Positions 35,187 through 45,294 of a DNA stretch of 64,000 nucleotides are shown piece by piece. Every line of letters starts with the position of its first letter. Position 1 is the stretch's first letter. The notes beneath the pieces are model-generated. The model was not told the DNA's origin, searched no databases, and worked only from the letters and a program-made list of their open reading frames with translations. Both the position numbers and the translations under genes were made by a program. Where the stretch lies: assembly GCA_965223465.1 (NCBI GenBank), contig OZ245025.1, positions 682,001 to 746,000 on the forward strand, given 5' to 3'. Source of the stretch: JAAELZ01 sp965223465. Lineage in GTDB: Bacteria > Pseudomonadota > Gammaproteobacteria > Arenicellales > Poriferihabitantaceae.

Positions 35187-37511
35187 ATGAAGAAGTATTT
35201 TCTTAGTATAACGCTTATATGCGGAATGGGGCTGATCAGTTCTGTCGCGCATTCACAGGCCGACTTTCGAATTGGGTTTATCTTGGATGGTAGCAATGAA
35301 TCTTTGGAACTCCAAGACGGCATTATTCGAGAGGTATCAGTATTACTAGGTACGGATGTCGATGTTGAAAGAACCAGCTATATTGGTGCCCCCAGGCCAG
35401 AGTCACTTAAGGCCTTAGCAGATCAAGCCTATGAGGATGATAGTATCGATGTCGTTGTGGCACCCGGGTTTTTAGGTAGTAATTTCTTATATAGTAACAA
35501 TTATTTTCCAAAACCAACCTTTTTAAGCCAAGTCATCGCTCCCGTTATTTCGAATAACGAATTTAGTGCCCAACGACCGAATCTATACTGGTTAAGCCGG
35601 CGTCTGGAAATGCTTAACACGCTTGAGGCCATACAAAATACGCTTAATCCAAAGCATATTACGTTGCTGTTAAGTGTAGCTCGAGAATATATAGAAGAAG
35701 ATGTGCTCAACCGCTTGTTAGAGCAAGGCGAAAGCTTAGGGATGGTGATCGATGTGGTCCAATTCAATTCAAAAATAGCAGCCTCTAAACAAGTTCTTGA
35801 TAGTACTGAGTTAGTATTGCTCGCACCCTTAAGTCATCATTTGAGTACCAGAGTCATTCGTGATCTAAGCGGCCATAATATTCCTGTTTTTACTTTCTCC
35901 GGGCGTCGAGTTGTAGAGCAGGGGGCGTTAATGACCGATCGTGGCGATGCGGATATAACACAGATTGCCAGACGTGTTGCCTTGGATTTACAAGCAGTGT
36001 ATCTGAATGAAGCTATCTCGCCTGGGCCGAGGTGGCTGGAGATGAAACAGGAGTTGATTTTAAATATGGGCGTGGCCGCTAAACTTGGTATTGATCTACC
36101 TATTGACGTGCTCTCAAATGCGACGTTGATTGGTGAAATACCTGCTGGGGTAGATTCAATCGAGCTTGAAGAGCTCGTCTCTTGGGTGATTGAGAATAAC
36201 CCAGCTCTTGAGCAGTCTAAGCTTGCGGTGCGTGTAGCAGATGAAGGCATGAATCAATCACATTCGGTACTGTTGCCTCAACTAAATGCAGCAATCAAAC
36301 ACGAGCGTGATGACACATCGGGGGCATCGGCGCAGGCTGGTAATCCCGCACATGATACTTTGGCCAGCCTTACATTGTCACAAAATGTATATTCAGTTAG
36401 CAAGAACTCAAATCTGGAATTGGCTAGGCTGACGAGAAAAGTTACTCAGCATGAATATAGCGCTGTGGAATTGGATCTTATTCAGCAAACCATTAGTGGT
36501 TATTTAAATGTTCTTTCGGCGCAGTCAGCTGTAAATACAGGTGTAGAAAACCTGCGCCTTTCGCGTGATACCTTATCCATGACAAGCAAGCGTCAACGCT
36601 TTGGTAGCGGTACATTAGCGGATGTCTACACATCGCAATCATCTATTGCAACCGCTGAGTCGGCCCTCTTATCAACCCGTATTAATTCATTAGAAGCCCG
36701 TCGCGCGTTAAAGGAGTTGACCAATATTCAGTTTGACGAGAAAGCACCATTCAGTTCTGCCGATTTTTCCGATGAATATTTCGCACCAACACATGAGTTA
36801 GTGTTGCCATCGCTCGAAACTATCGGTGGTATTCAAAACTTAGCAGAAATTAGTGCCGAATATGCTAAAGAAGTTGACCCGGCTATCCTCGCCAGTGCAG
36901 TTACAATTGAGTCGAAAGAAGTCCAACTAGACGCAGCGAGAAAAAATCGTTTTACACCGGAAGTCAATCTTAGTGGCCAAGCCTTTCAGTATCTTGAAAG
37001 CGACGTATCTAGCACCGGTGTTGACTTGGATAATGTTAATGACTGGAGCGTGTCGTTGAATGTCAATATTCCACTCTGGAATAGCGGCAATCTTGCTAGT
37101 GTTGCACGTCAGGCAGGTACGCAAAAAACCGTCTCTGAACTGGCACACATTGCCACACGCAATAGCCTAGATACAGTAGCGCGAAATAGCGCTTTTAGTA
37201 TCGGTCAAGCGTGGCGCAATATTAAGCTTGGGCGCATTGCCTTGGATTCAGCACGTAAAAGCCTGGAAATTGATCAGACCGCCTACGCGAGTGGAGCAAT
37301 CACTATTACTACATTACAAAATAGCCAGAATGCTTTTATTGCTGCGCTAGAAGGTGCGGAAGACGATAAATATCAGTATCTCAATGCCCTGGTTAACTGG
37401 CAACGTCGTATGGCTGCAATGCCCGCATTAATGGGGAAATCAGGGTATCAACAATGGGTTGAGAATTTTAAAACCCGGCTTTATTCCAATACTGAAGAGG
37501 AAACGAACTGA
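35187..37511 (+). CDS. TolC-family outer-membrane protein fused to an N-terminal binding-protein-like domain
   Basis: Outer-membrane channel of a tripartite efflux pump (774 aa, well over the usual 420-500). A signal peptide (1-24) is followed by about 280 residues that read like a type 1 periplasmic ABC substrate-binding fold: FRIGFILDG, DVVVAPGFLG, ITLLLSVAREYIEEDVLN and IPVFTFSGRRVVEQGA. From about residue 330 the OEP/TolC repeat begins (ELVSWVIENNPALEQSKLAV), with a second repeat near VDPAILASAVTIESKEVQLD. The stop overlaps the adaptor gene start as TGATG. The head may sense ligand or act as a periplasmic extension; this is inference. Confidence 0.85.
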   Translation: MKKYFLSITLICGMGLISSVAHSQADFRIGFILDGSNESLELQDGIIREVSVLLGTDVDVERTSYIGAPRPESLKALADQAYEDDSIDVVVAPGFLGSNFLYSNNYFPKPTFLSQVIAPVISNNEFSAQRPNLYWLSRRLEMLNTLEAIQNTLNPKHITLLLSVAREYIEEDVLNRLLEQGESLGMVIDVVQFNSKIAASKQVLDSTELVLLAPLSHHLSTRVIRDLSGHNIPVFTFSGRRVVEQGALMTDRGDADITQIARRVALDLQAVYLNEAISPGPRWLEMKQELILNMGVAAKLGIDLPIDVLSNATLIGEIPAGVDSIELEELVSWVIENNPALEQSKLAVRVADEGMNQSHSVLLPQLNAAIKHERDDTSGASAQAGNPAHDTLASLTLSQNVYSVSKNSNLELARLTRKVTQHEYSAVELDLIQQTISGYLNVLSAQSAVNTGVENLRLSRDTLSMTSKRQRFGSGTLADVYTSQSSIATAESALLSTRINSLEARRALKELTNIQFDEKAPFSSADFSDEYFAPTHELVLPSLETIGGIQNLAEISAEYAKEVDPAILASAVTIESKEVQLDAARKNRFTPEVNLSGQAFQYLESDVSSTGVDLDNVNDWSVSLNVNIPLWNSGNLASVARQAGTQKTVSELAHIATRNSLDTVARNSAFSIGQAWRNIKLGRIALDSARKSLEIDQTAYASGAITITTLQNSQNAFIAALEGAEDDKYQYLNALVNWQRRMAAMPALMGKSGYQQWVENFKTRLYSNTEEETN

Positions 37512-38611
37512 TGAATCATTCTATCTATGCGGCCGGGTTTATTTTAATTGTGGCGACTGCATGTACTGAAAAATCCAACGAGCAAGTATCTGTTGAGGAA
37601 ATTGTAAAAGCGGTAAAGACACAAAAGATCATTCTGGCAGCCGGTAATACCGAGCGCGTTCTGGCTGGAACCACTATTGCTAGTGATGAGCAAAGCCTGA
37701 GCTTTAGAGTTTCAGGTGTTATTGTGGACCTGCCAATCAAGGTGGGTGACATATTGAAAAGAGGTGATACCATCGCTCAGCTGGATACCACAGATTACGA
37801 TATCAGTGCCCGCCAGGCACAAGCATCACTCGCTCAGGCGAAGGCAACGCAAGTCAGCGCGAAAAGCAACTATGAACGCGTTAAAGGTTTGTATTCTGCA
37901 CAGGCGGCGAGTCTCTCGGACCTCGAAGCTGCACGTGCAAATGCCACCAGTGCCAAGGCAAATGTAGCCGTCGCGCAACAGCAACTAAATGCAGCGCTGA
38001 ACCAGAAACAGTATACCAACCTGACAAGTAGTGCCGATCAATGCAAAGTGCTTAGCGTACCCACAACCGTCAATAGCACTATCAATGCTGGGTCAACAGT
38101 CGCCAAACTATCGTGTGGTACGCGTATGCGGGTAAAAATGGCAGTACCAGAAGCTTTGATTGATCAGGTGAAAATAGGCGATAGTGTTTCAGTTTCTATT
38201 CCAAGTGTACAAGTTGATCCGATCACAGGCGAGGTGGTGGAGGTGGCAGTTAGCAATGTGGACGCTGCGGGCTTTGATGTAGAAGTAGAACTACTTGATG
38301 ATATTGAGGGGTTACGGGTAGGTGTATCTACCTCCATCACCCTGGCGCTAACGACACAGTCGGAGCAAAAACGTGCGACATTACCCGCGCATGCCGTTAT
38401 CAAAGAAGGGGAGGGTAACTATGTTTTTGTACTGTCAGATAATCAGGTAGATGGTGTTTATCAGGTGCTGAAAAAAGCGGTCGAAATCGGAGAAATAAGT
38501 AATCAGGGGCTGGAAATATTATCCGGGCTCAATGAAGGCGATCAGGTCATTATTTCAGGGGTATCCAGAGTCAGCGAAAGCATGAAGGTTAAGCGCATCA
38601 ATGAGGCCTAA
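37511..38611 (+). CDS. RND efflux periplasmic adaptor (membrane fusion protein)
   Basis: HlyD/AcrA-type adaptor (366 aa) linking the inner-membrane RND pump to the TolC channel. The likely lipid anchor is the cysteine in VATACTEK (about residue 18). A lipoyl half-motif VDLPIKVGDILKRGDTIAQL is followed by a coiled-coil hairpin (YERVKGLYSAQAASLSDLEA), a beta-barrel with PSVQVDPITGEVVEV, and a membrane-proximal part ending GLNEGDQVIISG. It is the middle of a tightly packed three-gene operon. Confidence 0.92.
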   Translation: MNHSIYAAGFILIVATACTEKSNEQVSVEEIVKAVKTQKIILAAGNTERVLAGTTIASDEQSLSFRVSGVIVDLPIKVGDILKRGDTIAQLDTTDYDISARQAQASLAQAKATQVSAKSNYERVKGLYSAQAASLSDLEAARANATSAKANVAVAQQQLNAALNQKQYTNLTSSADQCKVLSVPTTVNSTINAGSTVAKLSCGTRMRVKMAVPEALIDQVKIGDSVSVSIPSVQVDPITGEVVEVAVSNVDAAGFDVEVELLDDIEGLRVGVSTSITLALTTQSEQKRATLPAHAVIKEGEGNYVFVLSDNQVDGVYQVLKKAVEIGEISNQGLEILSGLNEGDQVIISGVSRVSESMKVKRINEA

Positions 38612-38614
38612 ATC

Positions 38615-41600
38615 ATGAGGTTCAGCTTTGTCGATATTACACTGAAAAATAACCGCCTGGCGATCCTGTTAAGCGTTGCGCTCATTATAGCGGGCGGTAT
38701 TGGTTACTTGGGCTTGCCCAAGGCGGAAGACCCCGGTTTTACCATACGCACAGCAACAGTCACTGTTCGTCTTCCTGGTGCCAGTGCGCAGCGTATGGAA
38801 GAGCTGGTGACCGCCCCCATTGAAATTGCGATTATGGAAATGCCTGAACTGGATAATGTGCAAAGTATCTCGCGCGAAGGCTTGTCGTATATTTCAGCGA
38901 ATTACAAAGAAATTTACACCGATATGCGGCCAATATTTGATTCCCTGCGTCGTAAAGTGGAGGGAGTCGAGCCGAGTTTACCCTCTGGAATTATCGGCCC
39001 GACTGTAGACGATGAGTTTGGTGACGTATTCGGCAGCCTCTACACGCTTACCGGCGAAGGCTTTGATCTCAAAGAGCTATCAGATATGGCTGAAGACTTT
39101 CGAGATGAGTTGATTGGCTTGGATTTGGTCTCTAAGGTCGAAATCTATGGCGAGCAGGAGGAAGTGATTTATGTTCAATATAGTGACACAAATCTACGAG
39201 AAATTGGCGTTAGCCCAGCGAGTATCCAAAATGCTATTTCGAGTGCTAATGTGATTAGTCCGGGGGGTGATATCGTTATTGGAGATGAGCGCATTAGCCT
39301 GGAACCGACTGGAAACTATGATACGGTTGATGATTTAAGCAAGACCATTATTCGTGACGGTCAGGGCAATCTAATCCAGCTACAAGATATCGCTCGAATT
39401 ACCAGAGAATTTAAAACCCCAACCAGTAACATGGTGTTCGCGAATGGCATGCCTGCGCTGGTGATTGCGATTTCTATGAATACCGGTGGAGATATTCTCG
39501 AATTAGGTAAACAGCTTCGTAGTCTTGCGCAACAAACACAGTATGCCTTACCGTTGGGGGTGGAGCTACGAGAATCAGCTTTTCAAGCAGACATCGTTGG
39601 CCAGAAAATAAACAGCTTTTTGGTAAGTATCGCACAGGCAGTGGCTATTGTGTTTGGCGTACTGGTGGTTTTTCTCGGTTTGCGCATTGCCTTTTCGGTC
39701 GCAATGCTGATTCCGATGGCTATATTTGGAACCTTCGCGCTAATGACATTTTTCGGTGTCAGCATTGACCAAGTTTCTCTTTCCGGGCTAATTATCTCTT
39801 TGGGGCTGCTGGTGGATAATGGGATTGTCATAAACGAATCTCTGGTCGTTAAAATGCAGCAGGGTAAACCTGGTTTGGTTGCAGCGCGAGAAACCATAGA
39901 TGAGTTAAAAATGCCCTTGTTGGTCGCATCTCTAACTACTGTTGCGGCTTTTTCACCCATCGCATTGGCCGAATCAGCTGTGGGTGAATTTTGTGCGGCT
40001 ATTTTTTATATTGTGGCGATGGCCCTCGGAACATCCTGGTTAACTTCGTTGACTGTTATTCCTGCGATGAGTGTCTCGATATTGAGAAAATACAAAGCTA
40101 AGCCGCAGTCGCGGGGCATTTTGCTGCGCATTTACTCCGAGATTGTACACTTTACACTGCGCTTCAGGTGGATAGTGGTTGTGGCGATTTTAGGTTTGTT
40201 TTACACCGTACCATTTGCGTTAACGCATGTGCCTGCAGTGTTTATTCCAGATTCCGATGAAGCGATTGTTTCGGTTGAATTAGACTTGCCACTAGGGCGC
40301 GATATTGCGGTTACCGAGAAATTATCCAAGTCCTTGGAAAGTGAATACAAACGCCTTAAAGATGAAGAGGGTCTAGTTACCGGCTGGTCTAATTTTGTCG
40401 GTTCTTCGGCGCCGATGTTCAAGCTTGGCTATGCTTCAAGTGCGGGTAATAGTTCTCATATTTCAAGCATTTTAAATGTTCTTGATGCCCAAGCATTAGA
40501 TCCTACGATTGAAAAATTGCAGAACTATATGGCCAGTCAACAGCCTGACGTACAGTATAAAATTGGTAGATTGAGCATGGGCCCGCCGGTTTCTTATCCA
40601 ATTCAGGTTCGCTTGAGTGGCGATAGTATCGATACCCTAGAGCATCAAAGAGATCAAATTAAACAACTTCTGCGTGACAGTACGGGCGTTTTAGAAGTAA
40701 TTGATGACTGGGGCCTTCGCACCCGTAAGATTGACGTGGTTGTTAGTCAGGATCGCGCGTTGGCAGCAGGGGTCAGTAGTCAAGATGTCGCCGATTCTTT
40801 GCGTGATAGTTTGAGTGGTTTACAGGTAGGCGATTTTCGTGAAGGTGAGGAACGAATCCCAATTACCTTGATTACTTCGGGCGCAGACCGAGAAGACTTA
40901 AGGCGCCTCAATGATCTGACAATTACTTCGCAATCAGGTGCAAGTGTATCGCTTGCACAGGTGGCAGAAACAAAGATGCAGTGGGTTACCCCAAATATTC
41001 AGCGGCGTGATCGAGAACGTACTGTCACCATTTCAGCAACCCTGTTGCCAGGTTATACCGCCACACAAGTGAATAACAACTTTATGCCGGAGCTCGAAAA
41101 GCTAAAAGAAAGCTTTCCACTCGGCACCAAGTTGGAATTTGGTGGGGAATCCGAATCTTCTGATGAAGCCAATCAATCGATCATAGAGCAATTACCATTT
41201 GCAGGGATTGTGATTTTGTTGCTACTAGTAGGGCAGTTTAATTCTATCCGGCGAGCAGTATTAGTCATTGTCACTATCCCAATAGGCGCTATTGGGATGG
41301 CATGGGGGTTATGGATAGCGAATAGTACGATAGGTTTTTTTACGGTACTAGGGATGATTGCATTGGCTGGTATCATTATCAATAACGCGATTGTTTTGAT
41401 CGACAGCATCGACACAAAAATTGCTCAAGGAACGCCCGCATGGGATGCAGTTGTGCAAGCTTGCGAATCCCGGATGCGCCCTATTTTACTTACGACAATG
41501 ACCACCTGCGGTGGAATGATACCATTGTGGTTGGGCGGCGGCATGTTTGAGACCATGGCCGTAACCATCTTTTTTGGTCTGCTTTTTGGCTCAGTGATTA

Positions 41601-41671
41601 CCTTGGTTTTAGTGCCTGCATTGTACGCTATCTTGTTTAGATTAAGAAAGCCGAGTATCGCACCAGGGTAG
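38615..41671 (+). CDS. RND efflux permease
   Basis: Resistance-nodulation-division inner-membrane pump (1018 aa), driven by the proton gradient. The start shows KNNRLAILLSVALIIAGGIG and PKAEDPGF. Helix 4 has SLGLLVDNGIVINESLVV, with Asp-Asn where drug-type pumps often have Asp-Asp. The C-terminal half has GMIALAGIIINNAIVLIDSI. Two large periplasmic loops are intact. It lies 3 bp after the adaptor gene. The substrate is unknown and no adjacent regulator is clear. Confidence 0.93.
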   Translation: MRFSFVDITLKNNRLAILLSVALIIAGGIGYLGLPKAEDPGFTIRTATVTVRLPGASAQRMEELVTAPIEIAIMEMPELDNVQSISREGLSYISANYKEIYTDMRPIFDSLRRKVEGVEPSLPSGIIGPTVDDEFGDVFGSLYTLTGEGFDLKELSDMAEDFRDELIGLDLVSKVEIYGEQEEVIYVQYSDTNLREIGVSPASIQNAISSANVISPGGDIVIGDERISLEPTGNYDTVDDLSKTIIRDGQGNLIQLQDIARITREFKTPTSNMVFANGMPALVIAISMNTGGDILELGKQLRSLAQQTQYALPLGVELRESAFQADIVGQKINSFLVSIAQAVAIVFGVLVVFLGLRIAFSVAMLIPMAIFGTFALMTFFGVSIDQVSLSGLIISLGLLVDNGIVINESLVVKMQQGKPGLVAARETIDELKMPLLVASLTTVAAFSPIALAESAVGEFCAAIFYIVAMALGTSWLTSLTVIPAMSVSILRKYKAKPQSRGILLRIYSEIVHFTLRFRWIVVVAILGLFYTVPFALTHVPAVFIPDSDEAIVSVELDLPLGRDIAVTEKLSKSLESEYKRLKDEEGLVTGWSNFVGSSAPMFKLGYASSAGNSSHISSILNVLDAQALDPTIEKLQNYMASQQPDVQYKIGRLSMGPPVSYPIQVRLSGDSIDTLEHQRDQIKQLLRDSTGVLEVIDDWGLRTRKIDVVVSQDRALAAGVSSQDVADSLRDSLSGLQVGDFREGEERIPITLITSGADREDLRRLNDLTITSQSGASVSLAQVAETKMQWVTPNIQRRDRERTVTISATLLPGYTATQVNNNFMPELEKLKESFPLGTKLEFGGESESSDEANQSIIEQLPFAGIVILLLLVGQFNSIRRAVLVIVTIPIGAIGMAWGLWIANSTIGFFTVLGMIALAGIIINNAIVLIDSIDTKIAQGTPAWDAVVQACESRMRPILLTTMTTCGGMIPLWLGGGMFETMAVTIFFGLLFGSVITLVLVPALYAILFRLRKPSIAPG

Positions 41672-42104
41672 GGAGTTAGCTGAAACGGTTGGTAGCAAAT
41701 TACCTTAGATATTCGTATTTATTTGACAAATTTTTGACTGAATGACACATCATTTTGTTTTCAGCTAATCGGGTGCCCTTATAGTGATCTTATACGGAAT
41801 GCATTATTTCAGAAAGAGTCACTCTTCTCAATTAACCAGAAGCATTTTGACGTGATACCGAACATGTCTGTGGTAACCAGAAAATGAAATTCAATGAAAC
41901 GATTACTGTTATCGAGAAATAACTCGCAGAAACACTTAAAGTACGCGCGACTCCTGCAATTTACTTTAAATTGGTGAGAACAGTGCTATTGCGCGTACCA
42001 ACAGGTATTGATTGCCTGAATGGACAATTATTACTCAAAATATGCCAGCTTTTTTAGACAAACATGCTACGTGAGCAATTTGGATGATGTTTGGCGTCCT
42101 TACA
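41672..42104. other. Gene-free spacer, 433 bp
   Basis: This lies between the convergent RND permease and AraC genes. No open frame with a ribosome site is seen. A short stretch near 41884 (MKFNETITVIEK then a stop) looks like it could be the start of a small decayed protein, but it is too short to assign. Confidence 0.4.
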
Positions 42105-43001
42105 TTACATTGCTTGAGCTTTGACATCACGAGGTGACATGCCTGCTAGCCTTTTGAATTCTCTACTGAATTGTGCCGGACTATTATAACCAACCATATT
42201 GGCGGCCTCGCTTACACTCTTGCCTTGCATGATGTAATTTTTCGCTCGATTGAGCTTGATTGATTTGGCATATTGCAAAGGAGAAAGATGCATCACTTGT
42301 TTGAATTTTGCGTGAAAACCCGATGCACTCATATTTGCTACATTCGCCATATCTTCTACCGATAAGGTTTTGTCAAGGTTTTGATAGACGTACTCAACGG
42401 CTTTAGAGATTTGTTTTATTTGCCCACGTTGGTGGAGTAGGTGGATGAACTTTCCTCCTTGCCAATTACTCAAAAGGCGAAAATAGATTTCATCAATGAT
42501 CGCTTCACCAAGAATAGCCGCTTCGCCTGGACTACTCAGAGTTTGCAACAAACGTATTATGGCATCGAGCATATTATCTTCTAATGGTGCCGAAAATATG
42601 GCAGAGGGGTTTATTGTGATAGGATTTGATTCAGCTTGCTCAATGGCTTCCATTTTTAGCATCATTCTGGCAAGCCGGTTTTGATCAAAATAGATTCCCG
42701 CTCCTAATAAAGGCTTTAAGTTGCTCGCTTCTGTGACTTCGCATTCGACAGGCAAGGGGGCAAACAAGGTAAGAAAATTTCCAGGTTCGTAATCGTATCT
42801 TTTACCTTCCAGATAGACATTCTTCTTACCTTGAGCCGCGAAAACGATGCCTGGATCGTAAATGATAGGGCTTTTCTGGTGCGGTTCTGATCCTCGAAAG
42901 GTAAAAAAACCGTCGATACTGGTATCGTGTAAGCCATCTTCAGGTGTAACTTTTTCCAATAGGTCAATGAGTTTTTCCAATTTCGCTTTCTGATTTCCCA
43001 T
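42105..43001 (-). CDS. AraC family transcriptional regulator
   Basis: AraC-type activator (298 aa) with the AraC_N effector region, including IVFAAQGKKNVYLEGKRYDY and the FAPLPVECE stretch. Two helix-turn-helix motifs follow at the C-terminus: LSVEDMANVANMSASGFHAK and VSEAANMVGYNSPAQFSREF. The ATG at 43001 is chosen over an in-frame TTG three codons upstream. It is divergent from the six-gene cluster starting at 43199, which it probably controls. Confidence 0.9.
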   Translation of the reverse strand: MGNQKAKLEKLIDLLEKVTPEDGLHDTSIDGFFTFRGSEPHQKSPIIYDPGIVFAAQGKKNVYLEGKRYDYEPGNFLTLFAPLPVECEVTEASNLKPLLGAGIYFDQNRLARMMLKMEAIEQAESNPITINPSAIFSAPLEDNMLDAIIRLLQTLSSPGEAAILGEAIIDEIYFRLLSNWQGGKFIHLLHQRGQIKQISKAVEYVYQNLDKTLSVEDMANVANMSASGFHAKFKQVMHLSPLQYAKSIKLNRAKNYIMQGKSVSEAANMVGYNSPAQFSREFKRLAGMSPRDVKAQAM

Positions 43002-43198
43002 TTTCTGCAATGCTCTCGATTAATTTTTCCTGATCATAATTCATATTTATTAGAAATACACAAAATTTTAGATAATTATAGTATTGTGCAAGTAATTTAC
43101 ATTTCTATGTATTCAAACCAATAATCTCATTCGATATATTTTCAAACAACGAATTATTCACTTTAGTTAAACACGATTAAAAAGCGGATCTATAAATT

Positions 43199-44035
43199 AT
43201 GAAAAACACAGTATTGATAACAGGCGCATCGTCGGGTTTCGGGAACTTGACCGCAAAGAAATTTCAAAAAGAGGGTTGGAACGTTGTCGCAACTATGCGC
43301 TCGCCTGAAAAGGAACGAGAGCTTAATAATCTAGAAAACGTGCTGCTTATAAAACTGGACGTTACGGATAAGAAAAGTATTGACGATGCGGTTTCAGAGA
43401 CAATCGAGAAATTAGGAACGATTGATGTTTTAGTAAACAACGCAGGATTTGGCGGGATGGGTTATTTGGAGCAAATCCCAATCGAGCAGACTGCGGGGAT
43501 GTTTGACACAAACGTTTTCGGTCCGATTAGGGTGAGCCAAGTGGTTTTGCCACATATGCGTGAGCGAAAAAGCGGCACAATCATAAACGTAACTTCTTCA
43601 GCGGGTTATTTCGCACTTCCGATGCATTCAACATACTGTGCTTCGAAATTTGCGATGGAAGGACTAACGCAGGGGATGGCTTTGGAATACAAGCCTTTTG
43701 GCATCGCCGTAAAAGCGGTTGCACCGGGAGGCTACGCGACTAATTTTAACGCTTCGACGGATAAAAATCTCGAGAATGGAGATGAGGAGCTTAGAACCAA
43801 CGCACATAAAATGGCGGTTCATTTTGCGGCGACCGCCGAGCAATTGCAGAAGCAAAGCGGTGCGAAAGCGGACCCGCAGGAAGTGGCAGACAAGATTTAT
43901 GAATGTGCAACGACCGATGCACCGATTCACAATATTATTGGACAAGACGCTGAACAACTTGTCGGAATGCTCGATTCGATGCCGCGGCAGGACTTTATAA
44001 ATCAAATGGAAGAAATGTTAACACCAAAGGAGTAG
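43199..44035 (+). CDS. Short-chain dehydrogenase/reductase
   Basis: Classical SDR (278 aa) using NAD(P)H to reduce a carbonyl or oxidise an alcohol. TGASSGFG (residues 8-15) is the cofactor loop, NNAGFGGMG the stabilising motif, and the catalytic Ser/Tyr/Lys are in INVTSSAGYF and YCASKFAMEG. Substrate unknown. It is the first gene of a run of six closely spaced genes downstream of a divergent AraC regulator. Confidence 0.9.
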   Translation: MKNTVLITGASSGFGNLTAKKFQKEGWNVVATMRSPEKERELNNLENVLLIKLDVTDKKSIDDAVSETIEKLGTIDVLVNNAGFGGMGYLEQIPIEQTAGMFDTNVFGPIRVSQVVLPHMRERKSGTIINVTSSAGYFALPMHSTYCASKFAMEGLTQGMALEYKPFGIAVKAVAPGGYATNFNASTDKNLENGDEELRTNAHKMAVHFAATAEQLQKQSGAKADPQEVADKIYECATTDAPIHNIIGQDAEQLVGMLDSMPRQDFINQMEEMLTPKE

Positions 44036-44040
44036 AGAAA

Positions 44041-44916
44041 ATGATAACAAAATTTGTAGCAAATATGGTTACCAAGGATGGCGGCACACCCGTGTTTGAT
44101 AATCCCAAAGAAGATTTTAATTTGGATTATGAAGACGTAACTTTTGAAGCTGCTGATGGGGTAAAGCTCTCGGGTTGGCTAGTCAATCCGGGAAAGGACA
44201 AAGTGATTATTCAAAGCCATTTTGGCATACAGGGAAGCCGAAGCGGTTACACGCCTGAAGGAAAGGGACTATTCAAAGCGTGGGATAGAAACATAAGGTT
44301 CCTTAAACACGTCAAGGCACTCGTTGATGCGGGTTATACAGTGTTGATGTATGACTTCCGGAATCATGGAAATAGCGAAGAAGGCACTTGCAAATCGATT
44401 ACCAGCGGTGTCGAAGAATACAAAGACGTAATCGCGGCAGTAAAATACATTACCAACCACGAAGACTACAAAACTGCACCTATCGGGCTATTGAGCATCT
44501 GCATGGGATGTAATTCGACCACATACGCCTACGGAATCGAGGGCGGTCTGCAGGAATATGAAAATATCAAGGCGATGGTTGGAATCCAGCCGCTTGGGAA
44601 TAGCGATTTTCTGGATGGTCTCGGTATTCCTAATTTTTTGATCGAACGGGCAAATAAATACAGTCTCGACCGCGGCGGCAAGGACTTTCATGATAGCTTT
44701 ACACCAAACGCGAAATTCATCAACGTTCCAACGCTTTTGGTTCAAAACACTAACGATCCATTCGCAAATATGGATCACGTTCAAGAATACTATGACAATT
44801 TGCAGGTCGAGAAGGAATACTTCCAACCAGAACTGAAAAAATCGAGATTGGCAGCTTACGCCTATTTTGGTGACGAGCCTGAAAAAATGGTGAACTGGTT
44901 TAACAAATACGTTTAA
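44041..44916 (+). CDS. Alpha/beta hydrolase
   Basis: Cytoplasmic alpha/beta hydrolase (291 aa). The strand-rich core starts with VKLSGWLVNPGKDKVIIQ; MYDFRNHGNSEEG is the oxyanion-side loop. At the nucleophile elbow the sequence is LLSICMGCNSTTYAYG, so the catalytic residue may be a cysteine (ICMG in place of the usual GxSxG). Possible acid and His are in QNTNDPFANMDHVQEYYD. It is 5 bp after the SDR gene. The unusual elbow makes the reaction uncertain. Confidence 0.82.
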   Translation: MITKFVANMVTKDGGTPVFDNPKEDFNLDYEDVTFEAADGVKLSGWLVNPGKDKVIIQSHFGIQGSRSGYTPEGKGLFKAWDRNIRFLKHVKALVDAGYTVLMYDFRNHGNSEEGTCKSITSGVEEYKDVIAAVKYITNHEDYKTAPIGLLSICMGCNSTTYAYGIEGGLQEYENIKAMVGIQPLGNSDFLDGLGIPNFLIERANKYSLDRGGKDFHDSFTPNAKFINVPTLLVQNTNDPFANMDHVQEYYDNLQVEKEYFQPELKKSRLAAYAYFGDEPEKMVNWFNKYV

Positions 44917-44922
44917 ACATAG

Positions 44923-45294
44923 ATGAAGTCACTATTTTCATTAGCGGGCGTAACTATTTTGATCGATGCAATCGTTCATACATATGGCTATTTCGTCCTT
45001 GATAACCCGAATCCCGCGGGAATGCTGGCGGGAGCGATTGTTTATTCGATTTCGGCTGTTCTTGTGCTTTTCGGATACCGAATTGCGGCTTGGGTTGCAT
45101 CTGTGCTCCTGACTTTGGGTTTGGTAGGTAGCATTGTGCAATACAGTGAAACAGGTTATCCAAGCTCGTTGATGAACGTAATCATTATATTGAATCTGCT
45201 GGCGGTTCTAGCGTTATTAGCTGCACTTCTCGTTAAGAGAGCAAAATCAAGCGGCAGAAAAAGAACAATACGGAGGTTAAAAAAGGAACTATGA
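44923..45294 (+). CDS. Small integral membrane protein
   Basis: Hypothetical protein (123 aa) with about four hydrophobic segments (GVTILIDAIVHTYGYFV, AIVYSISAVLVLFGY, VASVLLTLGLVGSIV, IIILNLLAVLALLAALLV) and a very basic tail. No family is recognised. It begins 6 bp after the hydrolase stop and overlaps the next gene by 4 bp, so it is part of the cluster. Confidence 0.72.
   Translation: MKSLFSLAGVTILIDAIVHTYGYFVLDNPNPAGMLAGAIVYSISAVLVLFGYRIAAWVASVLLTLGLVGSIVQYSETGYPSSLMNVIIILNLLAVLALLAALLVKRAKSSGRKRTIRRLKKEL

Noticed and set aside
41884..41928. Short MKFNET-like coding start
   Set aside because: It stops after 12 codons and cannot be tied to a family with confidence.
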